From: Triticum aestivum
Taxonomy: Eukaryota > Streptophyta > Magnoliopsida > Poales > Poaceae
Direction of reading: 5' to 3'
Assembly (NCBI RefSeq): GCF_018294505.1
Contig: NC_057795.1
Coordinates: 228,340,493-228,404,492 of the forward strand
Length of the DNA stretch: 64,000 bases
Part shown: one piece after another, positions 47,961-58,983 of the stretch
Layout: each line of letters opens with the position of its first letter
How positions within the stretch are numbered: position 1 is the stretch's first letter
The notes under the pieces: model-generated
The model's input: only the letters and a program-made list of their open reading frames with translations
Databases searched by the model: none
Told to the model about the DNA's origin: nothing
Program-made: the position numbers and the translations under genes

Positions 47961-48481
47961 AGGATTTTGGGGGAGATGCACATGTTTATAGATAGAGGGA
48001 GCTAGGAGAGTCCAAATGAAGAGCAGTGTTCGGCCATGCGATCGTGATCGAATGACCGAGAGAATGGAGGGGGTTTGGATGGGTTATGGGCCACTTTGAA
48101 GGGGTGTTGGGCTGCAAAGAGAAAGGGGCTTTTGCGGTTACCCGGTTAACCGTTGGAGTATCAAACGACCTCCAAATGGCACGAAACTTGACAGGCGGTC
48201 TACCGATGCTATACCAAGGTCACTTGGCAAACCTCGGTCCATTCCGAGAATGTTTAACACCCGCACATGAAAAGAGGCAAAAGGGGGCGCCGGAGGACAT
48301 AGGAGTGCCGGATTGCAAAACGGACAACGGGGAAAATGCTCGGATGCATGAGATGAACACGTATGCAAAATGAGATGCACATGATGACATGGCAAAATGC
48401 AACACGCAAGCAAATGACATGGCAACGACGACGAATATCTGGCGGACACCTGGCGCATCGAATCCAGGGCGTTACAAGGTC

Positions 48482-49093
48482 CCCCCCATAGGTCCGAATT
48501 GGACTAGGGGAAGGGGGCGCCCCCCTGCCCTTTCCTACTCCCTCTCTCCTCCCTTCTCTCCTACTCCTAAAAGGGAAAGGATTCCTACTAGGACTTGGAA
48601 GTCCTAGTACGACTCCATACACTTGGCGCGCCCCAGGGGGCCGACCTCTCTCCCTCCCTACTTTATATACGGGGGCAGGGGGCATCCTAAAGACACACAA
48701 GTTTCTCTTAACCATGTGCGGGTGCCCCCCTCCACAGTTACACACCTCGATCATACCATCGTAGAGCTTAGGCGAAGCCCTGCGCTGGTAGCATCATCAT
48801 CACCGTCACCACACCGTCGTGGTGGCGGAACTCACCCTCGTCCTCAACTGGATCAAGAGCACGAGAGACGTCATCGAGCTAAACGTCTGCTGAACGCGGA
48901 GGTGCCGTATGTTCGGTACTTGGATCGGTTGGATCACGAATACGTTCGACTACATCAACCGCGTTATTTAAATGCTTTCGCTTTCGGTCTACGAGGGTAC
49001 GTGGATACACTCTTCCCTCTCGTTGCTATGCATCTCCTAGATAGATCTTGCGTGATCGTAGGATTTTTTTTGAAATTACCGCGTTCCCCAACA
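48482..49093 (+). repeat. C3 3' LTR, second segment
   Basis: Resumes after the L2 TSD and ends GCGTTCCCCAACA. It contains the LTR TATA box (TTTATATA, 48662-48669). With the first segment it makes an LTR of about 1.72 kb. Confidence 0.9.
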
Positions 49094-50386
49094 GATACGT
49101 CTCCATTGTATCTACTTTTCCAAACACTTTTGCTCTTATTTTGGACTTTGATTTGCATGATTTGAATGAAACTAACCCGCATTAACGCTGTTTTCAGCAG
49201 AAGTACCATGGTGTTGTTTTTTTGTGCAGAAATAGAAGTCCTCGAAATCAGATGAATCTTTCTAGAGATTTTTTTATGGAATATATGAAAAATACTGGAA
49301 CGAAGATCCACCGGAGGGGGCCACCTATTGCTCACAAGGCAATAAGGCGTGCGCTATTACCTTGTGGGGCCCATGAGGCTTCGCTAATCCTAATCTCAAC
49401 TCCATAAATATCGTCTTCTCGACAAAAATAAAAGAAGAAGTTTCATCGCATTCTACTATATGGAGCCGCCGCCACCTCTTGTTCTTCATTGGGAGGGCTG
49501 ATCTGGAGTCCGTTCGGGGCTCTGGAGTGGAGGATTCGTCGCCATCATTATCACCAACCCTTCTCCATCAACAACTTCATGATGCTCACCACCGGAAGTG
49601 AGTAATTCCTTCGTAGACTTGCTGGACGGTGATGGAGTTGGATGAGATTTGTAGAATTGAGTCAATTTGTCAGGGCTTGATCGCTAGTATCCACTATGTT
49701 CTGAGATTGACGTTGCCATGACTTTGGTGTGCTTAGTGCTTGTCACTAGGGCCCGAGTGACATGGTTTTGGATCTCAACCATCTATGTTTTCATGAATAT
49801 ATTTGAGTTCTTGATCCTATCTGCTAGTTATACGGACTTGTTATTGTTCTGATCTGTAGACCCCTAAGTGACAATAGTTGGAATACTCTCCGGAATTCGA
49901 GGAGTTCATATATTCATCATGTGTTAATGCTTTGTTCTGGTTCTCTATTAAAATGAGGCATTAATATCCCTTAGTTTCTTTGTGGACCCCGCCCCATGGG
50001 AGGACAAAAGATGTCATGCAAGTTGTTATTATAAGCACGTATGACTATATATGCAATACATGCCTACATTATATTGATGAATTGGAGTTATTCTGTATCC
50101 CTCTAGGTTATGACTGTTATATGATGAATGTCACCCAACACAAGTATTCATCGCTAATTCAATGCCTAAGCTTTTTTGCATATTGATTTTTTGTTAAGTT
50201 ACTCTCGTTGTTGCTGTTGTTACAATCACTACAAAATTGCTACTGTTACTGTTACCGCTACTATTGCTACTATTACTATTGTTACCATACTACTGTGCTA
50301 CTAAACACTTAGCTGCAGATATTTAGTTCTCTATGGGTGGTTAAATTGACAACTCAACTGCTAATACTCACATATACTAGTAGAAC

Positions 50387-50406
50387 GCCCGTGCGTTGCT
50401 ACGGGC
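50387..50406 (-). terminator. Helitron 3'-terminal hairpin
   Basis: Stem GCCCGT/ACGGGC, extended by two further pairs past one bulged base, loop AAC, followed by GTTCTACTAG on the minus strand. This is the canonical position of the rolling-circle termination hairpin. Confidence 0.85.
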
Positions 50407-50409
50407 TAT

Positions 50410-51189
50410 AATGCATATATATATATATTGGAGTAACTCAACAACAATGTCATGTAAACCTCCCCTCTCTCCGCTCTTCCTCTCTCTATATATCTCCATC
50501 TCTCCCTTCCTCCGCTCACCCTTCATCTCACTCTCTCTTACTCCTTGTAGCCGCCAGAGGGGATAGACATGGATGTCCAGCGTGTTGCATGGGTAGAGTT
50601 GGGGGATACAAGAAGAATAGAGGACTCCATAAAGATTCCCCGCTAAATTTTTTTGTACCCAGCACCATCCTATTTTTTATTTTAACTGATATATCCAAAT
50701 TTTCTATATTTTATAAAATGACATTAACAACGCTTCTTCATCTCAAAATGGACAGCAACTGCATCAGCATTATCAGCCATCACATCCAATCCCATCTCTG
50801 CCTCTCTCTACCATGCACCTGCGACTGCGCCCACCACCTCACCCCGCTACTCAATGCTATTATGTGTTCACAGTATGATCAGACATAAACTAAACATCGT
50901 GACTTGTAAAATACTCGCCCATTAAGAAATGAAATATGCCTACTAAATAGTTTTTCTTTAGTTTACATTAGTGAGGCCTCACATGAATATTGCTTTGTAT
51001 CAACAAAAACTCCATCATACAATAATTAAGGGAGGTAGGCTACATGCTTGTATTTCACCTCAGAAAGGATTAAAGAATCGTCTTCAACATAAATGCTACC
51101 TACCAAATAAAAGACATGATACCCGCAAAATAAAAGACATGCTGAAGAGGAAGGTTGTAGTTACATATGATGCCATCTAATACTTGTAT
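50410..51189. other. Helitron 3' interior
   Basis: A/T-rich with a TC-rich stretch at 50465-50545; no gene supported. Confidence 0.5.
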
Positions 51190-51560
51190 ATGACCATGAT
51201 GTAGTAAACGCTCTACAATGTTGAGCTCATTTTTGACGTTGAACTTGTTGATATCATCCCGCAGATGTTACACCATTCACAAATGCAAGAAAAGCTTAAG
51301 GCACTGAAATCAGCTGAGGTGATATAGAACCCATGAGTACAAATTAAATGACATAGATGTCGTATGAATCGGGTTTCTCACCTTGAGGCAATGGTTGAGC
51401 ATAGAGGTGAGCTTGTTGATGACCTTCCTACAGATCTTGAGGGCAGAGCCACCGACAGCATCCTCTAACGACATCTATGCTCATCGAAGTCGGTAGCGTT
51501 CTTCGTGCGCTGCTCAAGGCGAGCGGCGGACTTGATAAGAACTTTCTTGTCCACAGGCTT
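51190..51560. other. Possible captured gene fragments inside the Helitron
   Basis: On the plus strand 51212-51280 reads VELIFDVELVDIIPQM, which resembles the C-terminal strand of FKBP-type prolyl isomerases (FDVELL motif). On the minus strand 51560-51380 reads PVDKKVLIKSAARLEQRTKN and then ALKICRKVINKLTSMLNHCL, followed by GTGAG as a possible splice donor. Helitrons often carry such fragments. The matches are short and unverified. Confidence 0.25.
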
Positions 51561-54500
51561 CAATGTGGCTCGTGTTGCTACAAGAGGAGCAGGGGCAACA
51601 GATATATAAATATACATTACTCAAATAATTTACACTCCAATATAATAGAGCCATCGCCCTTACCTTAAATATTTGCCTGCATGAAACATATAATACTACA
51701 GAAATTAGGCAAGTCAACACCAAATCCACAACATGGCGACATTATTCAACACTCACAAATGTACATATACATAACTAAGTTCACCAAGGATGTATATACC
51801 ATAGTTTGTTTATCCAACAAATCGACATTTTAAACAACCTTTGTAGCATATAACCTTTCTCTTTCTCAAGATATTGTCAGTTCAATTGAGGCTTAGTGCT
51901 TTATTGAAAGCTGTCACGTAGACCATCACTTTAACAAGGTCATACTAAATATGTTGCTATTAATGACTTTTCACATGTTGTATGATCCCTGGTATCTTCT
52001 ATATTTAAATAGCTACCCCCTCTAACTATTTCTCTCAACATGCAAGCATGCCGCATCATCACATAACATGCATGCGAAAAGGCCCACCCCCACTACTTAA
52101 TTTCCAAAGTTACATACAATCATCAACGTGCGGGGTGTCACCTAGTATATTAAACATCAGAATGCTACCAACATACTTAATTTCCGAAGTTACATACAAT
52201 TGATTTCTCAAATTTTCTCAGGGTACAATTCTTCTAAAGATCACAGAAAAATACACAAGCATTAAAAACCATAATACATGACTTCTATTAGTTTTTGTGC
52301 CAGAATTAGAAACAAATCACTTCCATTCTTGTGTATCATGGCAAATTGGCAATGGCTCACCTCAGCTCGATGTCGTCCTCCGTCTTTGTGATGTCACTCC
52401 TTTTGGGTGTTGCTTCTACAATCATCAACGTGGTAAGCAGCGCTGCTGACCACAGTCCTCACAAAAAAGAGCAGCGCCTGGCATTCATGAACCTAATAAC
52501 GAATCAAATCTGACATTTGTCAATTTTATCAAAATGTGGAGCATGAAACTACAGGATAAAATTATAAAATTCTTTCCATGAACCAAAAAAATATGGGCCT
52601 GTAGCTGGAGATGAATATATTCCAATTATCATAGCTGTGACTGAGAATCTGAGATAGATGACGTACTGACGTATGTGCCGGCCGACCGGCACCTCCGTGG
52701 AGAGTGGCAGCACCAACATGAATGATATTAACGGAGATTGGTTGGTCGCAACCTGGATGGGTTGAACACTCTCCCTCCCTCCTCCGCCTTGTCATCCTTG
52801 CTACTCGCGTTTGCCGTGACAATCGCACGCCTCTGGATCTTGGAGCTGCGTACATGCATGGAACTGAAAGGCAGGAGGAAGGCAGCAAGACAATCACGTT
52901 AAAGGGAAAACATCCCTTGTTGAAGTCTTTGATGTAATTCAGGTCCGACAACAATAATGCAAACCTTCACATCAAAGTTAAGGTATTAACAATTATTATG
53001 TAGAAACGTGTTTACAACAAAGTACTTCAATAGTGGAGCAAGCTGAGCAAAGTATCCCACTTATGCGGGATATGGATCGTTTTGCAAGGACACACATACA
53101 AAATATGTGCAGAGAGGGCGATTGGGCTAAGAGAAAGGCAATGGCGGCTTACTGTGGGCTCGCATTTGCACGCGCGTTGCTCCTGCTGCATGGAGATGAA
53201 CGACTCCTGCTTGGCTGAGACATGAAATCCTTTTCCTCTCTCCCCCTCTGCATCTGCAATTGTGCAATCTGTTTTCACCGAGAAAAATGCGCCAGGATCT
53301 GAACCTTGATCTAAATCCAAGGTGAATAGAATGTGACGAGATGGGTGGAGAGTAATTAGCACTAAATTATAGGGTAACCAACCAACTAATTTGTTTCTAC
53401 TACAAGAAGATCAAGGGAGATGCATGTATCAATAACATGCATAAAAGTATTTCTTAAAACTAATCATGCATAAAAAATCAGCTTTCAGTATTACATACTT
53501 CCACCTCCTTCATATGCTCTACAACTTTGCTTTTACTGCTAGATCAAAGTCTCAATTGTTTAAACCCAGTTTTGATTTTAAACATTTATATTCAGATTCT
53601 AGTTAGTAGTTCCATTAGCCAGAAACTAATTCTTCAATCCACACATCATTCACTGATCTCAGGAGTAGGTAGAAGTTTACCTCAAAGTGAAGACAAAAGA
53701 TTCACATGACCTCATTAAATTCTTGGTCCAATATTCATCCTCCACTTCTTTTCTGTTTCTTCTCCATTTGTTATCGGCTAAGATGACGCAGTAACATATC
53801 GCGAGAATCTGCTCCTATGCTTCCCGATCCTCAATTCTTCTTTCCTTAGACCTTGCCTGATTTTTCATCTAACTGAGACGATCAAATAGCATCAGCTTTG
53901 CACAACTTGCAAATAAGATATGAACTACAGTACACCCATTTAATGAATGTGTTGATACAATAAACATGAGAACAGACATGGAGGAGCTCAGAACAGATCC
54001 CTGTGCTCGTTGAGCTCCTAGCTCTGGGAGTCGTCCAATGCAAATCAAGTGAAATTAGGAAGCAATGTTACTCGGATGTAAAAGAACAGTAGTAAAAAGT
54101 TCAGACGCCTTAGGTTGAAAAATAGAGATACTTCTAATCATAATTTAGCATGCAACCTAGAGTAGCCCATATGTTGAATATAAGTGCTTGCATTACCTCA
54201 TAGCATTCTTTTTGATACTCATTCAGAAAGTTGGAGGCTATAACTGTCCAAAAAGATCCACTTCTCCTGAAATATTATACAAACATCACGCTGCTGGCAC
54301 CCTGATTTTTACTGAAAAATTTTCTAAAACATCATTTTAAACGGGCCATCTCCAACATTTCCGCACAAATATATGGGCTATCATGCTGTAGGTCAGTGAT
54401 TCGAGTTACCGAAAGAAAATACATCATGGTTTACAATTAAGAAAAATGTACCTGTAGCCATCCAAAAAATGTTAGCTATACATCTGTGCCATGTTAATTC

Positions 54501-55051
54501 TAAATCGATAGAACCCAATAGCAATTACCTTGAGTCTGTTTGGAAACGACAGCAGCTACCTTCACCAGCAGATAAAGAAAATACTTCTGTACTAACTGGA
54601 GGGCCAACTTCATGTACTATACTAAATGGTTTATAACTAAAACTAAAATGAAACTAATCTACTGGGGCAAATCACAGTACTTTGCTGTATGCATATTAGT
54701 ATAGTATGTATATCCCAGTGCTGCTGCTACCTTGCAAGCAGAGGCTTGCTTGTCCCGGTTTCAGTACGCCTGCATGCACTGATCGATCAGGTCTAGAGTT
54801 CAGTACATCTGCATGCCCTGAGTGGCTGCGTCTCTCGTACGTCTGCATGCATTGATTCGGGTGCTGCAAGATGGGGCGGGGCGGGGTGGAGGTGTCCTGT
54901 TGGCGGCAGCCACTTCAGTATGGTGGAAGACGGCGACAGCGTGAGACGCGATCCGGGTGACGGCTGCGGCGGATGCACAAGCACGGCAACGGAGAAGGAG
55001 ATGGGCTCCGATGGCGGACGATCGGTGAGGCGAGATCCTCCCGTTCAATGT
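51561..55051. other. Helitron central interior
   Basis: No recognised gene. A 60-codon plus-strand frame at 52331-52513 has a hydrophobic segment (VFVMSLLLGVASTIINVV) but no known relatives that I can name. A GC-rich segment lies at 54870-55040. Confidence 0.45.
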
Positions 55052-56978
55052 GTGATTGATGCACGATTGATACGTGATTGATGCCATTGATTGGCGAGCG
55101 TGTGGGCCGCTCTGCGGGGCGTCACTGGAAATCCGCGATGGCGGCGGCGGCAGCTTGTCTCTGATCTCAACGGTGGCGAAGAGGGCCGCGAAGGCGGCTG
55201 GGGCGTCCTTGTCGATCGATGTAGGAAACAGATCGAGGGGAATGTGTTGTACATGGAAAGGTTGAATTCTGATTTGTGATTTTTGAATCTGTTGGGAATG
55301 TGTTGGCCAAGGTAATGAAGCAAAGAGAAACCAAACAACAACTCCTTCATTAGGAGTAGAGATATACCCGTGGCTAATTCTCCTTATGCAAACAACCACT
55401 TAGAAAAGGCAAAGGTCGATGCATTAGGAAAATTAAGATTTGGAATTGATTGTCATAAAACTAAATTTTATTGATTGGTAACGTGCTATCAGTTCCTTCC
55501 CGTTTATAACGTGTCTAGTTAGGAAACTTTGGAAAGGTTAGGAAAGTTTTTATTGTGAAGGTAAAAAAAACAACTTGATGAGATATGGTGGTGGGATGTG
55601 AGACGAAAATAAATCGGACGAAAATAAACCAGACGAAAGTAAACCGTGGATGCAATCCTACCAACTCAGACATTAGGAGTAGAGAGTGATTGATGCACGA
55701 TTGATACGTGATTGATGCCATTGATTGGCGAGGGTGTGGGCCGCTCTGCGGGGCGTCACTGGAAATCCGCGACGGCGGCGGCGGCGGCTCGTCTCTGATC
55801 TCAACGGTGGCGAAGAGGGCCGCGAAGGCGGCTGGGGCGTCCTTGTCGATCGACGTAGAAAACAGATCGAGGGGAATGTGTTGTACATGGAAAGGTTGAA
55901 TTCTGATTTGTGATTTTTGAATCTGTTGGGAATGTGTTGGCCAAGGTAATGAAGCGAAGCGAAACCAAACAACAACTCCTTCATTAGGAGTAGAGATATA
56001 CCCGTGGCTAATTCTCCTTATGCAAACAACCACTTAGAAAAGGCAAAGGTCGATGCATTAGGAAAATTAAGATTTGGAATTGATTGTCATAAAACTAAAT
56101 TTTATTGATTGGTAACGTGCTATCAATTCCTTCCCGTTTATAACGTGTCTAGTTAGGAAACTTTGGAAAGGTTAGGAAAGTTTTTATTGTGAAGGTAAAA
56201 AAAACAACTTGATGAGATATGGTGGTGGGATGTGACGAAAAACCGGACGAAAATAAACCAGACGAAAATAAATCAGACGAAAGTAAACCGTGGACGCAAT
56301 CCTACCAACTCAGACATTAGGAGTAGAGAGTGATTGATGCACGATTGATACGTGATTGATGCCATTGATTGGCGAGGGTGTGGGCCGCTCTGCGGGGCGT
56401 CACTGGAAATCCGCGACGACGGCGGCGGCGGCTCGTCTCTGATCTCAACGGCGGCGAAGAGGGTCGCGAAGGCGGCTAGGGCGTCCTTGTCGATCGACGT
56501 AGGAAACAGATCGAGGGGAATGTGTTGTACATGGAAAGCTTGAATTCTGATTTGTGATTTTTGAATCTGTTGGGAATGTGTTGGCCAAGGTAATGAAGCG
56601 AAGCGAAACCAAACAACAACTCCTTCATTAGGAGTAGAGATATACCCGTGGCTAATTCTCCTTATGCAAACAACCACTTAGAAAAGGCAAAGGTCGATGC
56701 ATTAGGAAAATTAAGATTTGGAATTGATTGTCATAAAACTAAATTTTATTGATTGGTAACGTGCTATCAATTCCTTCCCGTTTATAATGTGTCTAGTTAG
56801 GAAACTTTGGAAAGGTTAGGAAAGTTTTTATTGTGAAGGTAAAAAAAACAACTTGATGAGATATGGTGATGGGATGTGATACGAAAATAAACCGGACGAA
56901 AATAAACCAGACGAAAATAAACCAGACGAAAGTAAACCGTGGACGCAATCCTACCAACTCAGACATTAGGAGTAGAGA
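55052..56978 (-). repeat. Three tandem copies of the Helitron 5' end
   Basis: Units at 55052-55685 (634 bp), 55686-56329 (644 bp) and 56330-56978 (649 bp). Each ends (plus strand) with CATTAGGAGTAGAGA, the inverted Helitron 5' terminus. The same 15-mer also occurs once inside each unit, ending at 55362, 55996 and 56640, so the terminal motif occurs six times. The units differ by scattered substitutions and by the number of GACGAAAATAAACC repeats near their right ends. Each unit holds a GC-rich segment whose minus-strand reading TSIDKDAPAAFAALFATVEI is well kept. Confidence 0.92.
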
Positions 56979-57068
56979 TTCTTTGGCTATCCTTGTATCA
57001 AATCAATAATTTTGGGTGGAATACTACCCTCAAAGACTGTCGCGATCCCCTATACTTGTGGGTTATCA

Positions 57069-57356
57069 GTAACTGACACTATTAAGACATCGTGGCCGAG
57101 AGGTATCTTAGGTAGCCACCGACTGAGGACATAGCTGACTGTTTCCTTCGTCTCTGGCCGAGTGGCTGGTGATCGACAGTGGGCTGATATCCGACTGTCG
57201 GGACTTAGCACGGACTCATGCCATCCTCTTTTTCCCTGATGGGCCAAAGGTTGAGCCCCTTGGCTCACTACCTTCTGGGCCGTATCTTATACGAGTCTTA
57301 GGCCTCTGGTGGGCCACTCATATACATGGGTCTACCCCATATTTATAACCCGACAC
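57069..57356 (-). mobile_element. Old LTR-like fragment
   Basis: On the minus strand it begins TGTCGGGTTATAAATATGG at 57356, like the start of an LTR with an early TATA-like motif, and is cut at 57069 by the E4 insertion. No second terminus is visible. It contains GGCCCACCAG and CGGCC-type strings typical of grass LTRs. Confidence 0.35.
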
Positions 57357-57996
57357 CTTTCATATCATAATATATGAAGTTTTTGTAGCTTGATTTATAC
57401 GGAGGTAGTATAAGATAAGAAGAAGACAATATATGAAGAAGAAAACCGAATATCCAATTCTAAGCACCGACTCATCTGCACCAGTAACAGTAAATAAAAA
57501 AAAACTAGAAAATTCAAAAATGTCTGCTATTTTGCATGAAAGATATTTTAGTGTGTGAGTTGTGTGCCAAATTTTAAAGCATTTGTAAATTCGAGTAGCT
57601 CTTAGCAGAAAAAAACACAACAAAATCGGATCCGAACGGTGCACAAACATTAAACTTTTTCACATATCCCAAAATTTTCTTTCTTACCGAGAGATACTCA
57701 GACATTCAAATGCTCTGAGATTTGGCATGGACATCACATTTTTTAAAATTGATTTCGTATTTTTAAGGATTTTTTTCACTCCCGGGCTCCAAAACGCATC
57801 GTCCGAAGGAAAAAAGAAGAAGAGATATATAGATACACAGTCTCCCACGTTGTTGTCTCTTCTCCTTCCGTTGCCTCCGCTTCGCCTTTTCCCGTTCCGT
57901 CCAAATAAAACGCTCGAGCTACCAAACCCTAGGTAGCGCTCGTTTCGATCCGATTCGAGTCGATCTCAGTTGGGTGCGAGATTGGACTGGAGGGGG
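57357..57996 (+). promoter_or_regulatory. Promoter and 5' UTR of the UBP gene
   Basis: Between the repeat nest and the start codon. A TATATAG motif at 57826-57832 lies about 165 bases before the ATG, and a pyrimidine-rich leader with AAACCCTAGG (about 57924-57933) follows, as is usual in plant housekeeping genes. ACGGAGGTAGTA near 57400 may be a decayed Stowaway end. The exact transcription start is not visible. Confidence 0.55.
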
Positions 57997-58145
57997 ATGA
58001 CGATACCTAGTGCCGAGGGATTCCTCCCGGCGGCGAGCTGCCTGCCGTGCACCGCGGAGGAGGAAAGGGCGGCCGTCGACGCACTCACGCGGGAGGCCGA
58101 CGCGAATGTCAAAGACGGCGATCTCCGCTATCTCATCTCACAAAG
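57997..58145 (+). CDS. UBP: Ubiquitin carboxyl-terminal hydrolase (UBP5/8/9/10-like), exon 1
   Basis: A deubiquitinase removes ubiquitin from protein conjugates; plant members of this group have an N-terminal DUSP domain, a ubiquitin-like region and a USP catalytic domain. Exon 1 encodes 49 residues plus two bases, MTIPSAEGFLPAASC... then TAEEERAAVDALTREADANV and DGDLRYLIS, the start of the DUSP domain. The MTIP start is typical of plant UBP5/8-like proteins, so ATG 57997 is chosen over an upstream in-frame TTG. The exon ends CAAAG before GTGGGC. The catalytic Cys and His boxes lie beyond the window. It is the only host gene seen. Confidence 0.85.
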
Positions 58146-58860
58146 GTGGGCGCGGTGCAGGACCATCTTCCTACTTACCCTTTTAATTTTTTCTGCGCAT
58201 TTTTCCTTCGTGGAATGGGTTCGAGTTTCCGGTTGATAAGGCGGATGCCATGCGGATCTTACACCGGGCAGCAATTTAGGGATTTGGGATATGGGATCTG
58301 GCGTCTTAGTCTGTGTTATGGCGCGATCGAATCTTTGTGTTTTCGGGTCTGTGTTGCGCAGTAGTAATAACAATCTAATCGTGATACCCCTCTCGATTTG
58401 CCTCTGTATCATCTGGAAATCGTAGGTTTTGTAGGGGATGGTCCTATATGATGATATAAGACAAATTCTCATTTATGTTGGCTATTGCAGATTATTTGAG
58501 CGACTCAGTTCTATGCAGGTTGCTGTAACGCTGCATGATGCCTTGTTATAATAGGAGTGCACTTAACTGTTCCCTATCTCAGTTTTGACTATCAGTATCT
58601 GGTGGTACATTTTGATAGGTTATCTGTTAGGGACTGCAATTAGGATATTAGAGACAACTCAGCAGTTCACCTGTTCATTGAGCAGATATTATGTATGAGT
58701 GTATATAGCGATTCAGTCATAGATGTCTGCGCCTCCTTCATACTCTCTGGCTACAGACAATATGATTTGGCGTCCAGTTGAGGATGCTGAGTTATTGGAA
58801 ATGAAATTACGACAATATGTGTTCCGGCTTCTCTCTCCCATTATCTCCCTGACTCCCATC

Positions 58861-58908
58861 TCTCTCTCTCTCTCTCTCTCTCTCGCCCTGTGTGTGTGCG
58901 TGCGCACA
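58861..58908. repeat. (TC)12 and GT/GC dinucleotide repeats
   Basis: TC repeated 12 times at 58861-58884, then a TGTG/CGTGCG purine-pyrimidine alternation to 58908, which could adopt Z-form. Confidence 0.9.
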
Positions 58909-58983
58909 CCGATACGACTATTGCAGAACCCAGATCTGTAGTTAGCGTCGATTCTGGTGGTCAAAACGCATGAACCTGGCATA

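Larger units (their letters stand above)
43901..48476 (-). mobile_element. L2: 4.6-kb solo LTR, minus orientation
   Basis: On the minus strand it starts TGTAACGCCC and ends GGGCGTGACA (plus strand TGTCACGCCC...GGGCGTTACA). The 5-bp TSD AGGTC lies at 43896-43900 and 48477-48481. The region around 48300-48400 reads, inverted, like L1 near 2480-2570 (GAGCATTTTCCCCGTTGTCC shared). No internal domain or gag-pol. This is the second independent solo LTR of the L1 family, inserted in C3's 3' LTR. Confidence 0.83.
39616..49093 (+). mobile_element. BARE/WIS-like copia element C3, 3' part, interrupted
   Basis: Coding begins inside the integrase region because G2 is inserted there; the 5' LTR, gag and protease lie left of the window. 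The remaining pol is split by a hAT-type MITE (39935-40483), and the 3' LTR (42794-49093) is split by solo LTR L2 (43901-48476). It is the same lineage as the array at 6880-20198 but better preserved in pol and more diverged in the LTR. GATAC at 49094-49098 is its right TSD and belongs to the LTR of E4. Confidence 0.88.
50377..56978 (-). mobile_element. Helitron, 6.6 kb, non-autonomous, minus orientation
   Basis: On the minus strand the element begins TCTCTACTCCTAATG at 56978 and ends CTAG at 50380-50377, inserted between host A (50376) and T (56979) with no target duplication. A GC hairpin (50406-50387) lies 10 bases before the CTAG end. Removing the element exactly rejoins the E4 LTR. No Rep or helicase frame is visible, so it depends on another element. 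The interior is mostly A/T-rich with possible captured fragments. Its 5' terminal region is present three times in tandem (55052-56978). Confidence 0.88.
49094..57068 (+). repeat. E4: LTR interrupted by a Helitron, probably solo or 3' LTR
   Basis: The sequence starts GATACGTCTCC (the T of the usual TGATACGTCTCC terminus is on the other side of C3) and ends GATCCCCTATACTTGTGGGTTATCA-like at 57068. The LTR body is 49094-50376 plus 56979-57068, about 1.37 kb. The join CACATATA|TTCTTTGG is restored when the Helitron is removed. Near the 3' end it has runs of CTACTGTTA/CTATTGC (about 50225-50300). The bases after 57068 (GTAAC) would be the TSD. Its left flank is outside the window, so solo and 3' LTR cannot be told apart. 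Confidence 0.75.

Noticed and set aside
47273..47991. 200-codon Gly/Arg-rich and Pro/Ala-rich frames in L2
   Set aside because: Same composition effect in the counterpart GC block of L2.
52125..52160. A second Helitron 3' end (GGGTGTCACCTAGT)
   Set aside because: Only a 4-bp stem directly before CTAG and no matching TC start or empty site; too weak.
57395..57415. Stowaway MITE end (ACGGAGGTAGTA)
   Set aside because: Only one end is visible and it is imperfect; no TA duplication or partner terminus.
57970..58236. Continuous 88-codon reading of UBP exon 1 without splicing
   Set aside because: The part after 58145 is unrelated to UBP proteins, and exon 2 at 62435 continues the conserved domain in phase.
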